Shown here piece by piece: positions 1-6,260 of a DNA stretch of 9,825 nucleotides. The stretch's first letter is position 1, and every line of letters starts with the position of its first letter. A program made the position numbers and the translations under genes. Source of the stretch: RGIG5327 sp045612485 (lineage in GTDB: Bacteria > Verrucomicrobiota > Lentisphaeria > Victivallales > UBA1829); the NCBI GenBank assembly GCA_045612485.1, contig JAZKZE010000012.1, positions 1-9,825 of the forward strand, in the 5' to 3' direction. The notes under the pieces were generated by a model. The model saw nothing but the letters and a program-made list of their open reading frames with translations, did no database searches and was not told the DNA's origin.

Positions 1-1
1 G

Positions 2-574
2 GATGAATTTGCCGGTGTGGACAGTTCCCGTCCGGGCATCGTTCACAGGCTTGATAAAGATACTTCCGGCTGTCTGGTTGTGGCAAAGACTCCGGAAGCA
101 CTGTTCAAACTTGCCGGAGCCTTTCAGGATAAGAATGTGAAAAAGACCTATTATGCCATTGTGTGCGGTTTTCTGAAAGAGGAAAAAGGGGAGATCATCA
201 ACCTGATCGGACGGCATCCTGCGGACAGAAAAAAAATGGCTGTGGTACAGAAAAACGGACGGGAAGCCATTACAAGATATCTGGTCATTGCGGAAGGGAC
301 TGATTCCGAAGGGAGAAAAGCAAGTCTGGTAAAGGTGCGTATTCTTACAGGCCGCACTCACCAGATCCGGGTACACATGGCATTTCTGGGGCATCCGGTT
401 GCCGGGGACAGTACCTACGGCGGCGCAAAAAAGATCCCGGAAAAAAGGCAGATGCTCCATGCAAAAAAACTTGTTCTTCCTCATCCGGCAAGCGGGGAAA
501 TTCTGGAAATATCCTCCCCGTTTCCGGAAGATTTCCGGAAATGTGCAGAGTACTTCAGTCTGAATCTGCCGTAA
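2..574 (+). CDS. RluA-family pseudouridine synthase, C-terminal part (5' end outside window)
   Basis: The reading frame is already open at base 2, so the start and any N-terminal S4 RNA-binding domain lie outside the window; about 190 residues are visible. The visible part opens with the family's catalytic signature HRLDKDTSG (bases 48-74), whose Asp is the nucleophile in RluA/RluC/RluD enzymes. The second family block, RTHQIRVHMAFLGHPVAGD, follows at about bases 352-410. By family knowledge the enzyme isomerises uridines in rRNA (or tRNA) to pseudouridine in the cytoplasm. Whether it corresponds to RluA, RluC or RluD cannot be decided from this half. A GTG at base 17 is in frame, but it lies inside the conserved fold and is not a credible start. 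It ends 89 bases before the next gene, and I see no clear intrinsic terminator after it. Confidence 0.93.
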   Translation, partial: DEFAGVDSSRPGIVHRLDKDTSGCLVVAKTPEALFKLAGAFQDKNVKKTYYAIVCGFLKEEKGEIINLIGRHPADRKKMAVVQKNGREAITRYLVIAEGTDSEGRKASLVKVRILTGRTHQIRVHMAFLGHPVAGDSTYGGAKKIPEKRQMLHAKKLVLPHPASGEILEISSPFPEDFRKCAEYFSLNLP

Positions 575-588
575 TAAACGCTTTACCC

Positions 589-617
589 TTGAATTTTTCA
601 CAGAAAAGCGGTATATT
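589..617 (+). promoter_or_regulatory. Putative sigma70-type promoter of the PHP-domain gene
   Basis: TTGAAT (589-594) and TATATT (612-617) are separated by exactly 17 bases. They match the consensus hexamers at 4 of 6 and 5 of 6 positions. The predicted start near base 624 gives a leader of about 40 bases, which contains a purine-rich ribosome binding site (AAAGGAAAGGA, about 646-656) before the ATG at 664. CGCTTT (579-584) and AAAGCG (605-610) flank the -35 box as a short inverted repeat, which could be an operator half-site pair or chance. Confidence 0.6.
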
Positions 618-663
618 ACAGTAAATATGATAAATCCAAATACCAAAAGGAAAGGAAATAAAT

Positions 664-1989
664 ATGAGTATTGATTGCGAAAAATTTGACAGTTTTGATG
701 CGGAGATCCGCAGTAATGCACTGAAGGCATTTGCCGCAGAATATGCTGCAAAAGATGTGAAGATCATTCCTGACAACAATATGCACTGCCATACCTTCTA
801 TTCCTACAACGGTTACGGTTATTCTCCCGCCCACGTTGTAGCCATTGCAAAGGAAAAAGGTTTCTATGCCACAGGCAAAGTGGATTTTGACGTCCTGGAC
901 GGTCTGGAAGAATTTCTGGAAGCCGGCAAGATCCTCAATGTGCGTACCTGCGGCGGCGTGGAAAGCCGTGTTGTGATCGGCGAAATGCTTGATGAAGTCA
1001 TCAACTCCCCCGGCGAACCCGGGATCGCTTATCATCTGGGCGTTGGTTTTACCAGCGAGAACCTCCCTGCCAAAGCCGCAGAATTCCTTGCAAAAATGAA
1101 ACAGGCAGCCGCCGACCGTACCTACGGGATCGTGCAGAAAGTCAATCCTGCTCTTGCTCCTGCTTCCCTGGACTTTGAAAAAGATGTTCTCCCCCTTACT
1201 CCCGCAGGCAATGCCACAGAACGTCATGTATGTGCCGCCTATGCCGCCAAAGCGGAAGAACTTTTCCCCTGTGAAGAAAAAAGAGCCGCTTTCTGGGCTG
1301 AAAAGCTCTCTCTGGACCCTGCCAAAGCTGCTGCCCTTGTGAAAGATACCGTCAAACTTCAGGGCGAGATCCGTTCCAAAATGATGAAAAAAGGCGGTCC
1401 CGGCTATGTTACCCCCGATCCCAAATCCTTCCCCCGTATCGAAGATATGAATGAATTCACCATCTCCTGCGGTGCCATTCCTTCTATTGCATGGCTCAAC
1501 GGGGAATCCGACGGGGAAAAAGATCCGGAAAGACTGCTGGATCTCCACGAATCCAAAGGTGCTGCCGCTTTCAACCTGATTCCCGACCGTAACTGGAACT
1601 TTGCCGATCCTGCTGTCAAGGAAGCGAAAGTAGCAAAAATGCATGCGATCCTTGATGCCTGTATCAAACGGGATTTCCCTGTATTTGCCGGAACGGAACT
1701 CAATGCCTACGGTCAGAAGATCGTGGATGATTTCTCTGAACCCGCCCTTGCAAAATATATGGATGCCTTCCGTGACGGTGCCGCCCTCCTTTCCGCCCAT
1801 ACCATTCTGGGTGCCAAAGGCGCAGGTTACCTCAGTGACTGGGCGAAAAAGCATTTTGCCACCCGTAAAGAGAAAAATGCTTTCTTTGTGAAGTTCGGTA
1901 AAGCGGTTCTTCCTGCTGCCGGCGCAAAACTGCACGGGGATTTCTCCAAAATGACTCCTGCAGAGATTTTTGAACTTGCCGGGATCTGA
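664..1989 (+). CDS. PHP-domain-like protein with divergent metal-site motifs
   Basis: This 441-residue protein has no signal peptide or membrane segment and should be cytoplasmic. The N-terminal region follows the order of a PHP (polymerase and histidinol phosphatase) metal-dependent phosphoesterase fold. MHCHT at residues 40-44 gives the HxH motif (H41, H43). GKVDFDVLDGLEEF at 71-84 aligns with the usual TDHDTLDG block but has Phe75 where the metal-binding His normally is. CGGVESR at 96-102 supplies the conserved Glu100, and H124 sits in AYHLGVGF. Near the C-terminus GTELNA (343-348) stands where PHP proteins usually have an Asp-x-His pair. The stretch 130-330 between these blocks is a long, Ala/Lys-rich, probably helical insertion that I do not recognise. 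The substrate is unknown; phosphoesterase or another metal-dependent hydrolase is inferred. ATG 664 follows a good ribosome binding site. Arg codons are almost all CGT/CGC, unlike the neighbours, suggesting high expression. Confidence 0.8.
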   Translation: MSIDCEKFDSFDAEIRSNALKAFAAEYAAKDVKIIPDNNMHCHTFYSYNGYGYSPAHVVAIAKEKGFYATGKVDFDVLDGLEEFLEAGKILNVRTCGGVESRVVIGEMLDEVINSPGEPGIAYHLGVGFTSENLPAKAAEFLAKMKQAAADRTYGIVQKVNPALAPASLDFEKDVLPLTPAGNATERHVCAAYAAKAEELFPCEEKRAAFWAEKLSLDPAKAAALVKDTVKLQGEIRSKMMKKGGPGYVTPDPKSFPRIEDMNEFTISCGAIPSIAWLNGESDGEKDPERLLDLHESKGAAAFNLIPDRNWNFADPAVKEAKVAKMHAILDACIKRDFPVFAGTELNAYGQKIVDDFSEPALAKYMDAFRDGAALLSAHTILGAKGAGYLSDWAKKHFATRKEKNAFFVKFGKAVLPAAGAKLHGDFSKMTPAEIFELAGI

Positions 1990-2011
1990 AAAACTTTTTT
2001 CTGAATAAGAC

Positions 2012-2043
2012 CTTCCCCGCAGGAAACATTTTCTGCGGGGGGG
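2012..2043 (+). promoter_or_regulatory. GC-rich hairpin: attenuator/terminator or ribosome-site occluder
   Basis: Bases 2012-2025 pair with 2030-2043 as a 14-base-pair stem. Its core is CCCCGCAG / CTGCGGGG, it is extended by G-U and A-T pairs, and the loop is ACAT. It follows the PHP stop by 22 bases and ends 11 bases before the permease ATG. A loose T-rich stretch (TATTTTCT, 2047-2054) follows, so it could end PHP transcripts. The only purine-rich element at ribosome-binding distance from the permease start is the G run 2037-2043, which lies within the stem, so it may also limit permease translation. Both readings are inference. Confidence 0.55.
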
Positions 2044-2054
2044 CAGTATTTTCT

Positions 2055-3080
2055 ATGAAAGAAGGTTTTTTCTTTTATCTTGTCAAACGTTTTTTTCTTG
2101 CACTTTTTACCTTTTTTGTGATATTGGGTGCAAGTTATTTCCTTATGCGTCTTGCTCCCGGGGATCCGGCAAAAAGTACCATGTTCGGAGAGGGAAAAGA
2201 GCAGTTGTCCGCAGATAAAGCGGAATTGGCTCAGAATAATTCTCTGCGGGAGAAACTGCATCTGGATAAGCCCATCCATGTGGGATTTTTCCTCTGGCTG
2301 AAAGGGGTATGCAGAGGGGATTTCGGGGAATCCGCTTCCGTGGATAAAGGAAGACCGGTTCTTGCCATTATCCTTGAACACCTACCCAATACCCTGAAAC
2401 TGAATGTTTTAGCCATTCTTCTAACTTACGCTTTTGCCATTCCCATGGGGATCTTTTCGGCAACGAAGCCGGACAGTAAATGGGATACTTCTTTAAGTAT
2501 ATTCCTCTTTTTTCTTTTTTCCCTGCCGGTATTGTGGAGTGCATTGATGCTTCAGGCTCTTTTCTGCAAAGGGGGATTGTATCCTGTTTTTCCCCTGAAG
2601 GGACTTTCTCCTGCCATCGTTGCCGGAATGAGTACATGGGAAATTGCCGGAAAGACCCTTATGCACTATGTGCTGCCGGTGATCTGTTTAAGTTACGGTT
2701 CCTTTGCCGCACTCTCCAGATTTACCAGAAGCGGGATGCTGGAAGTCATACAGGAAGATTATATCCGTACTGCCCGCAGTAAAGGGGCGGGGGAGTTTAC
2801 AGTAATATGTCATCACGCTTTCCGTAATGCACTTATTCTTATGATAACCCTTTTTGCCGGACTTCTTCCCTCTCTTGTTGGCGGCAGTATTCTTGTGGAA
2901 TATATTTTCAATATTCCCGGAATGGGATCATTATCCATGCTGGCATTGAGCAGCAGGGATCTTCCTCTAATGATGGCACTTTTTGCCATAAGCGGTTTTC
3001 TCACCCTTACCGGGATCTTTATTGCCGATATACTTTACGTCCTTGCCGATCCCCGTATCGACTTTAAAGGACGGGTGTAA
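2055..3080 (+). CDS. ABC transporter inner-membrane permease, OppB/DppB/YejB type
   Basis: A 341-residue integral membrane protein of the binding-protein-dependent permease family that imports peptides, nickel or related solutes. It has the family layout: a first membrane helix at about residues 10-30 followed by RLAPGDP, a periplasmic segment with LREKLHLDKP and GDFGES, then five more helices (about 110-135, 145-170, 205-220, 260-285, 305-330). The cytoplasmic EAA loop that docks the ATPase is clear as EDYIRTARSKGAGE (234-247). The C-terminus, ADPRIDFKGR, is typical of OppB/YejB proteins, and the length is normal. The ATG at 2055 is needed to include the first helix. Its ribosome site is poor and probably sits in the preceding hairpin. 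No second permease (OppC), ATPase or solute-binding gene is adjacent, so its partners must be encoded elsewhere or be lost. The substrate cannot be told. Confidence 0.9.
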   Translation: MKEGFFFYLVKRFFLALFTFFVILGASYFLMRLAPGDPAKSTMFGEGKEQLSADKAELAQNNSLREKLHLDKPIHVGFFLWLKGVCRGDFGESASVDKGRPVLAIILEHLPNTLKLNVLAILLTYAFAIPMGIFSATKPDSKWDTSLSIFLFFLFSLPVLWSALMLQALFCKGGLYPVFPLKGLSPAIVAGMSTWEIAGKTLMHYVLPVICLSYGSFAALSRFTRSGMLEVIQEDYIRTARSKGAGEFTVICHHAFRNALILMITLFAGLLPSLVGGSILVEYIFNIPGMGSLSMLALSSRDLPLMMALFAISGFLTLTGIFIADILYVLADPRIDFKGRV

Positions 3081-3084
3081 ATCA

Positions 3085-3111
3085 GGAAAAAATATAATAT
3101 TTTTCCGTTTT
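3085..3111 (+). terminator. Possible weak AT-rich terminator after the permease gene
   Basis: GGAAAAA (3085-3091) and TTTTTCC (3100-3106) form a 7-base-pair stem with an 8-base AT loop, followed directly by GTTTTT (3107-3112). The position, four bases past the permease stop, suits a terminator, but the stem has only two G-C pairs. The loop contains TATAAT (3093-3098), which has no matching -35 box. Confidence 0.35.
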
Positions 3112-3191
3112 TCCCTAAATGCCGTTAAAAAATCCTTTTTTTCTGTTAAATATATCATATTTATTTTCTTTTTCACAGTAAAGAAGTTGTA

Positions 3192-3259
3192 TTTTTATTT
3201 TCGTGTGCTACTTTGTCTGCTAAGAATTTGCCGGAAAGCAGAAAAACAGAAAATAAAAA
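3192..3259 (+). repeat. Nested inverted repeat in the leader of the DUF4838 gene
   Basis: TTTTTATTTTC (3192-3202) is an exact inverted copy of GAAAATAAAAA (3249-3259). Inside it TCTGCT (3216-3221) pairs with AGCAGA (3237-3242), and further TTT/AAA pairs lie across one mismatch. The outer 3' arm overlaps the A-rich start of the ribosome binding site (AAAAGGAG, 3256-3263) of the gene at 3271. The rest of the 190-base gap 3081-3270 is very AT-rich; I see no promoter there with both hexamers convincing. Confidence 0.4.
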
Positions 3260-3270
3260 GGAGTTTTTCC

Positions 3271-6171
3271 ATGAAAGGATCGTTGAGTGTTCTTTTAGTG
3301 TGTGCCGCCTTTATTCTCTGCGGTGCGGAATTTGCTTTGACAAAAAATGGCAAAGCAGTATCAAGTATTGTGTTGAGGAAAAACGCAACCCCTGTGGAAC
3401 AGCATGCTGCTGATGAACTTGCAAAATTTCTTGCCAAAATCAGTGCTGGTGAACGTCCTACGGTCGGGACAGCTCCTGTCAAGGGTAAATATCCCATTTA
3501 TCTTGAATTGACAACGGATAAAAGGGTCAAAGAAGAAGGTTTGAAACTTTCTGCCGATGAAAAAGCATTGCGGATCGCAGGAAATACGCCTGTCGGGGTA
3601 TTGTATGGGGTATATGAAGTATTGAAAAAATATGGCGGGATCCTTTGGATCGTTCCCGGAGAAAGGGGCGAATACTTCAAGGTCAAACCCACCATCACTG
3701 TGCCCAAAATGACTTATATTCACAATCCTGATTTTTCCTACCGGGATGTTTCCAAAGTCTGTATGTCCAATATTTCCCCCGTATGGGATACCTGGGATTG
3801 GGGTTTAAGGAACAATATGCGTTTCCATGCTTCTCCCCATGTGATCCGCAAACATTTTGATCAATTGAAAAAACGGGCCTTTATTGCCAAGATGGGGGGA
3901 CATTGTTTTTCCCCGCTTCTTGTTTATAATCCCAAAAACAGAAATATGAAAGAGATCAAAAAATATGCGGAAGGGATGCTTAAAGAACATCCGGAATACT
4001 TCCCCCTGATCCGTGGTAAAAGAGTTCTTTCCTATCATGGCGGCGTTCAGTCCCAGCCCTGTACCTCCAATCCGGAAGTGATCAAACTTGTTGCCAGGAA
4101 TGCCGCATATCAGATGAAAAGATCCATTGTGCAGCCCGTTATTCTCGGGTTCTGCAATAATGATATTCCCAGTTGGTGCGAATGTGAAAACTGTGTGGCA
4201 CAGGATCCCCCGGAAGAACGGAAAAATGGAATCGTTTCCACAAGATATTGGCTTTTTGCCAATGCAGTTTTCAAAGAAATAAAAAGGTTGTTCCCCGAAG
4301 CCCGGTTCGGCGGCAATTCCTACCAGACTTTCTCCCGTGCCCCCAAAGGAGTACAGCCTTATCAGGGCGACGGGTTGGTTTATGTAAGTCTTGCCAATCA
4401 CCGCCACTGCTGGAAACACCCGCTCAATGACAAAAACTGCCCCACAAACCGCTGGTATTATGAATACAATAAAGAGTGGAATGACATGGGGGTTCCGCTC
4501 AAAACTTATGAAGAGTTTCTTTATGCGGGCAGACAGTTTATCCCTGCGGAAAAGAATTTTGTCAATGAACTCAAATTTTTCAAGAAACATTTCCCCAATA
4601 TTACCGGTATGGAAACGGAGATCTGCTGTCCGGACGGTACATACAACGGCAGATTCAAAAATTATTTCAATTACAATAACTGGGAGATGATGTGGCAGAC
4701 GATCTACCTTGCCATGCGTTTCCACTGGGATATAAATGCCGATTATGATAAAGAATATGAAAGGATCAACTCTCTTTATTACGGCAGAGGCTGGGACGGG
4801 GGAATGCGGGAATTCCGTAAACTTCTCACAGAACTGTATATGAATGCCTCCGGCTGTCACGGTTATGGTCACAGTACACCCAGAGGAAAGTTCCTGGATG
4901 TGCCGGGCGCAAAGGAAAAACTCTATAAATACCTGGATTCTGCTGAAAAAGCCGCCGCAAAAGATCCGGATAAACGGGCGTTGGCCAATGTGAAAAAAGT
5001 CCGGGAATTTTTTGAAATGACCTGGATAAAAGAGTATAATAACTATATAACCTCCTTCCGTTCCGTTACTGCCTATCCTCTTATGGATAAAATCGTTATC
5101 GACGGGAAACTGGATGAAAAAGACTGGCGTAATGCAGATGTGACCACAAGATTCAAAACTACAAGAACCAATGCTCTTGCCAAATATCAGACTGCGGTGA
5201 AAGTTGCCTACGATGCAGATAATATCTATTTTGGGATCGAATGTTTGGAAGATCTCAAAGAAGATAAACTTTATGTTCTGGACAACAAACATGACGGCCC
5301 CGTATGGAACGATAACGGGGTGGAGATCTTTATCAATGACCCCATTCTGGGCAGTGCATATTATCAGTTTATCATCAACTGCAAAGGGGTGGTAACTGAC
5401 GGTATCGCCAATCCCAGATTTGACAAAGCCTATGAATCCGGAGCGGAAGTAAAGACCCGTTTTGTGGATGGCAAATATATTATGGAAGTAAAGATCCCGG
5501 CAAAAAGCATTACAGGAAGTAAGATCACAGCCGGGACTGTTCTCCGGATGAATGTGATGCGTTGCAGAAGACCTGTCAACGGTGCCGGGGAAAAGGAAAG
5601 TTCCACCTGGGGCAGCGGTCAGCCTTACAGTGTGGAAACATATCACCCTGTATCTTTTGCCGCCCCCCGTCAGGTGAGTGCCGGAAACCGCACCATTGTG
5701 GATACAAGAGCATGGAAGAATGGTTCCTTTGATGAAGTAAATAAGAAGCCCCGTGTGCCTAAACACTGGAATCTGCATGGAAGTAAAATCACACCTGCCT
5801 CCTGGGCATATTCCAACAATAAAGGCTATGGCGGCGATCTGGAATATCTGCTTCACCCCGGCAGCAAAACAAACTATTTTGTCCGTTTGAGAAGCGGATT
5901 TATCATAAGCAACTATACTCTGAAAAAAGGGGAATATACTGTTGTTTACCGGGCAAGAGGGAAAGGTACTCTTCAATTCCGGGTGCTGGCAAACAATACA
6001 ACTGTAACCATCCATAATGAAAAAATTGATACCGGTAACTGGAAAACTTTCCGGTTTACTTTCACACCCCCTGCCAACAAAAACAGTAAAAAGACCTATC
6101 AGGGACTTGTTCTCTGGCCACAGGGCAAGGATAAAACCTATATTGATGTGGATGATATTTTCCTGAGATAA
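3271..6171 (+). CDS. Exported multidomain DUF4838 (GH163-related) protein with CBM9-like domain
   Basis: A 966-residue protein. ATG 3271 is chosen because AAAAGGAG lies seven bases upstream and a signal peptide follows (MKGS, hydrophobic 5-16, probable cleavage after Ala19); the frame stays open upstream to 3022 but without such signals. Residues 20-145 form an N-terminal alpha/beta domain of the kind preceding GH20/GH67-type barrels, ending in PGERGEYF. Residues about 190-530 match DUF4838: HPEYFPLIRGKR (240-251), NNDIPSWCECENC (296-308) and GMETEICCPDG (446-456). Part of DUF4838 was classed as GH163, endo-beta-N-acetylglucosaminidases acting on N-glycans; whether this one has that activity is inference. 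Residues 603-799, opening with IDGKLDEKDW, resemble CBM9/DOMON-type carbohydrate-binding domains. Residues 811-966 look like a second beta-sandwich of the CBM4/9 or galactose-binding type. It likely binds and cleaves a host or plant glycan outside the cytoplasm. The mature part has 15 cysteines by my count, unusual for an exported protein. Confidence 0.85.
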   Translation: MKGSLSVLLVCAAFILCGAEFALTKNGKAVSSIVLRKNATPVEQHAADELAKFLAKISAGERPTVGTAPVKGKYPIYLELTTDKRVKEEGLKLSADEKALRIAGNTPVGVLYGVYEVLKKYGGILWIVPGERGEYFKVKPTITVPKMTYIHNPDFSYRDVSKVCMSNISPVWDTWDWGLRNNMRFHASPHVIRKHFDQLKKRAFIAKMGGHCFSPLLVYNPKNRNMKEIKKYAEGMLKEHPEYFPLIRGKRVLSYHGGVQSQPCTSNPEVIKLVARNAAYQMKRSIVQPVILGFCNNDIPSWCECENCVAQDPPEERKNGIVSTRYWLFANAVFKEIKRLFPEARFGGNSYQTFSRAPKGVQPYQGDGLVYVSLANHRHCWKHPLNDKNCPTNRWYYEYNKEWNDMGVPLKTYEEFLYAGRQFIPAEKNFVNELKFFKKHFPNITGMETEICCPDGTYNGRFKNYFNYNNWEMMWQTIYLAMRFHWDINADYDKEYERINSLYYGRGWDGGMREFRKLLTELYMNASGCHGYGHSTPRGKFLDVPGAKEKLYKYLDSAEKAAAKDPDKRALANVKKVREFFEMTWIKEYNNYITSFRSVTAYPLMDKIVIDGKLDEKDWRNADVTTRFKTTRTNALAKYQTAVKVAYDADNIYFGIECLEDLKEDKLYVLDNKHDGPVWNDNGVEIFINDPILGSAYYQFIINCKGVVTDGIANPRFDKAYESGAEVKTRFVDGKYIMEVKIPAKSITGSKITAGTVLRMNVMRCRRPVNGAGEKESSTWGSGQPYSVETYHPVSFAAPRQVSAGNRTIVDTRAWKNGSFDEVNKKPRVPKHWNLHGSKITPASWAYSNNKGYGGDLEYLLHPGSKTNYFVRLRSGFIISNYTLKKGEYTVVYRARGKGTLQFRVLANNTTVTIHNEKIDTGNWKTFRFTFTPPANKNSKKTYQGLVLWPQGKDKTYIDVDDIFLR

Positions 6172-6179
6172 CAGACTGG

Positions 6180-6260
6180 AAAAGATATTTTCCTGTATAA
6201 GGTACAAGGCATGCAACTCTTCGGCGGAAGCGTTCATGCCTTTTTTATTACAGGAAATAT
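6180..6260 (-). terminator. Outer stem of the convergent terminator, serving umuC
   Basis: TACAGGAAATAT (6249-6260) and ATATTTTCCTGTA (6185-6197) are inverted copies with one extra T, enclosing the rightward terminator. Read leftward, the closing arm is followed by CTTTT (complement of 6180-6184), so the whole structure could stop transcripts coming from umuC. Its outer arm overlaps the umuC stop codon. Confidence 0.5.
6206..6246 (+). terminator. Intrinsic terminator of the DUF4838 gene
   Basis: AAGGCATG (6206-6213) pairs with CATGCCTT (6235-6242). Inside, AAC/GTT and CTTC/GAAG continue the stem around a GGCG loop. TTTTTT (6241-6246) follows immediately. It lies 35 bases past the stop codon, in the convergent gap before umuC. 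Confidence 0.85.

Noticed and set aside
616..1935. A 439-codon open frame on the minus strand opposite the PHP-like gene.
   Set aside because: Its product has low-complexity, Phe/Gly-rich shadow composition and no family motif. The opposite strand has a promoter, a ribosome site and PHP motifs.
3022..3270. An upstream extension of the DUF4838 frame, starting inside the permease gene.
   Set aside because: The extra 83 residues are a translation of the permease end and AT-rich spacer. The ATG at 3271 has a good ribosome site and starts a signal peptide.
3287..3321. Lipoprotein processing at Cys11 or Cys17 of the DUF4838 protein.
   Set aside because: Neither Cys has the small residue normally required before it (Val10 and Leu16), so ordinary signal peptidase cleavage after Ala19 fits better.
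3805..6237. An 810-codon open frame on the minus strand opposite the DUF4838 gene.
   Set aside because: It is fully covered by a gene with clear domains, its protein is rich in Phe, Ile, His and Gly without recognisable motifs, and it would begin inside the terminator. It is explained by the codon bias of the sense strand.
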